From a bacterium (GTDB lineage: Bacteria > Zhuqueibacterota > QNDG01 > JAFGCO01): a stretch of DNA of 36,023 nt. The first letter of the stretch is position 1; each line of letters opens with the position of its first letter. The notes under the pieces were generated by a model. The model saw only the letters and a list, made by a program, of their open reading frames with translations. It made no database searches and was not told the origin of the DNA. The DNA lies in NCBI GenBank assembly GCA_016930535.1, contig JAFGGN010000013.1, positions 1 to 36,023 on the forward strand, in the 5' to 3' direction. Below, in pieces: positions 33,720-36,023 of this stretch. A program made the position numbers and the translations under genes.

Positions 33720-34485
33720 CGTTCAGAACCAGAAAGACATCAGAAACATGCCCATCGACCGGGTGGGTGTAAAAAATCTGCGATACCCGGTCACGGTGCT
33801 GGACCGCTCGAACAGGGAACAGCATACCGTGGCTTCCGTCAGCATGGACGTGAACCTGCCGCATCATTTCCGCGGCACGCATATGAGCCGTTTTATCGAA
33901 ATTCTCAATGAAACCCATCGCGAACTGCATATCGACAAAATCACCAAAATACTGCAGCGCATGAAAAAGCGTCTGGAAGCGGAACAGGCCTCAATGGAAA
34001 TCCGTTTCCCCTATTTCATCGAAAAAAAAGCGCCTGTATCCGGTGCGGAAAGCCTGATGGAATATCAGTGCCTCTATCAGGGTACACTGGCAGACAGGTC
34101 CGATTTCATACTGGGCGTGGACGTGCCCGTCACCACCCTGTGCCCCTGCTCCAGGGAAATGTCCGAACATGGCGCACATAACCAGCGGTCCGTGGTACGA
34201 ATTCGTGTACGCACGTGCAAGTTTGTATGGATCGAGGAACTCATCGAATACGCCGAGCAGTCGGCATCCAGCCCGCTTTATGCGCTTCTGAAACGGGAGG
34301 ATGAAAAGGCCGTCACCGAGCAGGCCTACGACAAACCCATGTTCGTGGAGGACATGGTCCGTGAAGTGGCCCTGCATCTCGAAAAGGATAACCGGATCAC
34401 ATGGTATGCCGTTGAATCGGAAAACATGGAATCCATTCACAACCACGATGCGTATGCGCGCATCGAAAACCTGAAATCCCAATGA
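33712..34485 (+). CDS. folE2: GTP cyclohydrolase I type B (FolE2/GCYH-IB)
   Basis: A 257-residue metal-dependent enzyme converting GTP to 7,8-dihydroneopterin triphosphate, the entry to both folate and deazapurine synthesis. The COG1469 signature includes VSMDVNLPHHFRGTHMSRF and the central active-site loop VPVTTLCPCSREMSEHGAHNQRS, which holds the metal-binding Cys. A C-terminal FVEDMVREVALHL is also present. FolE2 differs from zinc-dependent FolE in being active with other metals. Its place inside the que operon makes the window self-sufficient from GTP to preQ1. It overlaps both queF and the following flavoprotein gene. Confidence 0.95.
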   Translation: MIDVQNQKDIRNMPIDRVGVKNLRYPVTVLDRSNREQHTVASVSMDVNLPHHFRGTHMSRFIEILNETHRELHIDKITKILQRMKKRLEAEQASMEIRFPYFIEKKAPVSGAESLMEYQCLYQGTLADRSDFILGVDVPVTTLCPCSREMSEHGAHNQRSVVRIRVRTCKFVWIEELIEYAEQSASSPLYALLKREDEKAVTEQAYDKPMFVEDMVREVALHLEKDNRITWYAVESENMESIHNHDAYARIENLKSQ

Positions 34486-35747
34486 ACCGGCATGTCCTTG
34501 TCGTCGGAGGCGGTGCAGCGGGACTGATGGCCGCAGGATGCGCCGCCCGTTCAGGCGCACGGGTCACCTTGCTTGAAAAAATGCCGGCAGCCGGGCGCAA
34601 GCTCGCCATCACGGGCAAGGGCCGCTGCAATCTGACCAATATCGCATCTGTCCGGGATTTCATCCCTCATTTCGGACCCAACGGCAAATTTCTTTATCAG
34701 GCATTCTCCTCGTTTTTTTCCGATGAACTTCTGGATTTTTTTCACGGACTCGGCATTGAAACCGTGACCGAGCGGGGCGGCCGCGTGTTCCCCGCTTCAA
34801 GCGAGGCCATGGATATCGTCAACGCCCTGACAGCCTGGAACCGGAGGGAGGGTGTTCAGATACGTACCCGGACTCCGGTGAATGCCCTGATCGTGAAACA
34901 AGGCCGTGTTCAGGGAGTACAGACACAGCCCGCACAGGATTCACGGGAACCCTGCCTGCAGATTTCCGCGGATGCGGTGATTCTGGCCACAGGCGGTGCA
35001 TCCTATCCGGGTACCGGTTCTACGGGAGAGGGATATGCCATGGCCGCATCCGCGGGACACACTCTGGTACCGGCCGAACCTGCACTGGTTCCTCTTGTCA
35101 CCGCGGGGAATACGGCAAAACGGCTTCAGGGGATCAGCCTGCGGAACGTCACAGTCCGTGTTCTGATCGACGGCCGCAGGCACATGGAACTGTTCGGTGA
35201 AATGCTGTTCACGCATTTCGGTGTATCCGGCCCAGTGATTCTGACGGTCAGCCATCCGGTCGTGCGTGCGCTTCACGAGGGGAAAAAGGCTGTGATTGCG
35301 ATCGATCTGAAACCCGCGCTGGACGAGGAAAAGCTCGATGCCCGCCTGATCCGGGACATGAACACATCCGGCAAAAAACAGTTCCGGAACCTGCTGAAAG
35401 CGCTGCTCCCGCTTAAAATGATACCCGTATGCCTGGACGCTGTCCGGATTCCCGAGGACAAACCGGCCAACCAGATTTCGTCGGAAGAACGCCGCAGGCT
35501 CCGCACCTGGCTGAAAGATTTCCGCCTGGACATCACTGGACACCGTCCTTTGACCGAAGCCATCATCACGGCCGGCGGTATCCCTTTGAAAGAGGTGGAT
35601 CCGCGAACCATGCAGTCCCGTCTCGTCCGGGGACTCTTTTTTGCAGGTGAAATCCTGGATCTGAACGCCGACACCGGCGGCTACAATCTCCAGGCCGCCT
35701 TTTCGACAGGATGGCTGGCCGGCCGGAATGCCGCAGCGGACAGCTAA
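34482..35747 (+). CDS. HI0933/YhiN-family FAD flavoprotein
   Basis: A 421-residue predicted FAD-dependent oxidoreductase. The N-terminal dinucleotide-binding motif is LVVGGGAAGLMAAGCAARSG, followed by the family hallmark AGRKLAITGKGRCNLTN (about 38-55). ILATGGASYPGTGSTGEGY and FTHFGVSGP lie in the middle. The C-terminal signature is FFAGEILDLNADTGGYNLQAAFSTGWLAG. The family is widespread; its reaction is not firmly known. The start overlaps folE2 by 4 nt (ATGA), so it is part of the que transcript, but this placement alone does not show a role in queuosine synthesis. The stop is followed almost at once by repeat block B. Confidence 0.92.
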   Translation: MNRHVLVVGGGAAGLMAAGCAARSGARVTLLEKMPAAGRKLAITGKGRCNLTNIASVRDFIPHFGPNGKFLYQAFSSFFSDELLDFFHGLGIETVTERGGRVFPASSEAMDIVNALTAWNRREGVQIRTRTPVNALIVKQGRVQGVQTQPAQDSREPCLQISADAVILATGGASYPGTGSTGEGYAMAASAGHTLVPAEPALVPLVTAGNTAKRLQGISLRNVTVRVLIDGRRHMELFGEMLFTHFGVSGPVILTVSHPVVRALHEGKKAVIAIDLKPALDEEKLDARLIRDMNTSGKKQFRNLLKALLPLKMIPVCLDAVRIPEDKPANQISSEERRRLRTWLKDFRLDITGHRPLTEAIITAGGIPLKEVDPRTMQSRLVRGLFFAGEILDLNADTGGYNLQAAFSTGWLAGRNAAADS

Positions 35748-35769
35748 AAAACAGGTGAAGGATTTATGG

Positions 35770-35890
35770 GTATATGAGGTCATTGGGTCATTGGGTCATC
35801 GGGTCGTTTGGTCGGTCTCTGAAACGGAGATGCGGGGAGAATGAGAAACGGAGAAAAAGATGGAGAAAACCGCAGAATCGCAGAGCACGC
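35770..35890. repeat. Degenerate 8-bp-register array, block B
   Basis: GTATATGA, one extra G, then 8-bp words GTCATTGG (twice), GTCATCGG, GTCGTTTG, GTCGGTCT, CTGAAACG, GAGATGCG, GGGAGAAT, GAGAAACG and GAGAAAAA. It drifts on in the same register to GAATCGCA and GAGCACGC. Positions 35820-35857 match 30502-30539 except within one 5-nt patch. It begins 22 nt after the flavoprotein stop. Confidence 0.85.
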
Positions 35891-35945
35891 AGAGATTTTC
35901 AAGCAGGACAGCCAGCCTGGCCGGAGGTACGCGGTCGCATTCTTT

Positions 35946-36023
35946 TGTTTGGATTTTCGAATTTGTTGTTTGTAATTTATTTGATTTTTGGGATTTGAAA
36001 TTTGGGATTTTGGGCGGTCCTGC
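35946..36023. repeat. 7-bp-register AATTTG word array, copy B, continuing past the edge
   Basis: TTTG-rich words like those of copy A, including the 31-nt perfect match at 35967-35997, end with GGGCGGTCCTGC at the window edge. The same GCGGTCC words occur in block A at 30622-30643. The 276 bp after the flavoprotein gene hold no gene I can support. Confidence 0.8.

Noticed and set aside
35774..35998. A 74-residue open frame in block B
   Set aside because: It is the translation of the 8-bp array and AATTTG words, similar to the spurious frame in block A, with no protein features.

Overview
The window looks like a chromosomal segment of a diderm (Gram-negative) bacterium with lipid A. It carries lpxA, lpxC, lpxD, bamA, skp, tamB, lolA and rseP. 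LpxC and FabZ are fused into one protein, a trait best known from Bacteroidetes and relatives (FCB-type lineages such as Chlorobi, Calditrichota or KSB1). Several promoters nevertheless match the ordinary sigma70 consensus rather than the Bacteroides type. My placement is an uncultured FCB-group lineage; this is inference from gene content only. I see no rRNA, tRNA, CRISPR array or transposase.

Layout, minus strand (1 to about 25.56 kb, transcribed right to left). (a) uppS, tamB, bamA, skp, lpxD, lpxC-fabZ, lpxA, a LipM-type octanoyltransferase, dxr and rseP form one envelope and isoprenoid cluster. It resembles the classical dxr-uppS-cdsA-rseP-bamA-skp-lpxD-fabZ-lpxA-lpxB block but is rearranged, and cdsA and lpxB are absent here. 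(b) gcvT follows with its own candidate promoter and a clear intrinsic terminator. (c) Next comes a PAS/HisKA_2 sensor kinase, then ftsK and lolA, which overlap by 4 nt behind a near-consensus promoter. (d) A polysaccharide cassette follows: a Wzc-like copolymerase/tyrosine kinase, a UbiA-family polyprenyl-phosphate phosphoribosyltransferase, a small SMR-fold membrane protein and a NusG paralogue. (e) A cysQ-like nucleotidase runs off the left edge.

Layout, plus strand (25.6 kb to the end). A divergent promoter region at 25.56-25.70 kb switches direction. First come moxR, a small glutaredoxin-like protein, an AAA/ABC-like ATPase, a DUF58 protein and an NtrY-like kinase. A gene-free stretch of about 1.06 kb (30444-31503) follows. 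A consensus promoter then drives queD-queE-queC-queF-folE2, a complete GTP-to-preQ1 (queuosine precursor) pathway, ending with an HI0933-family flavoprotein.

The most unusual material is non-coding. Block A (30445-31083) and block B (35770 to the right edge) are mosaics of degenerate short words held in strict 8-bp and 7-bp registers. The word order is conserved between copies, and block A is bounded by inverted versions of the same ordered array. Between block A and queD, the minus strand has a sigma54-like -24/-12 element followed about 80 nt later by a strong GAAA-tetraloop terminator. Together they outline a candidate small RNA with a CU-rich segment complementary to Shine-Dalgarno sequences.
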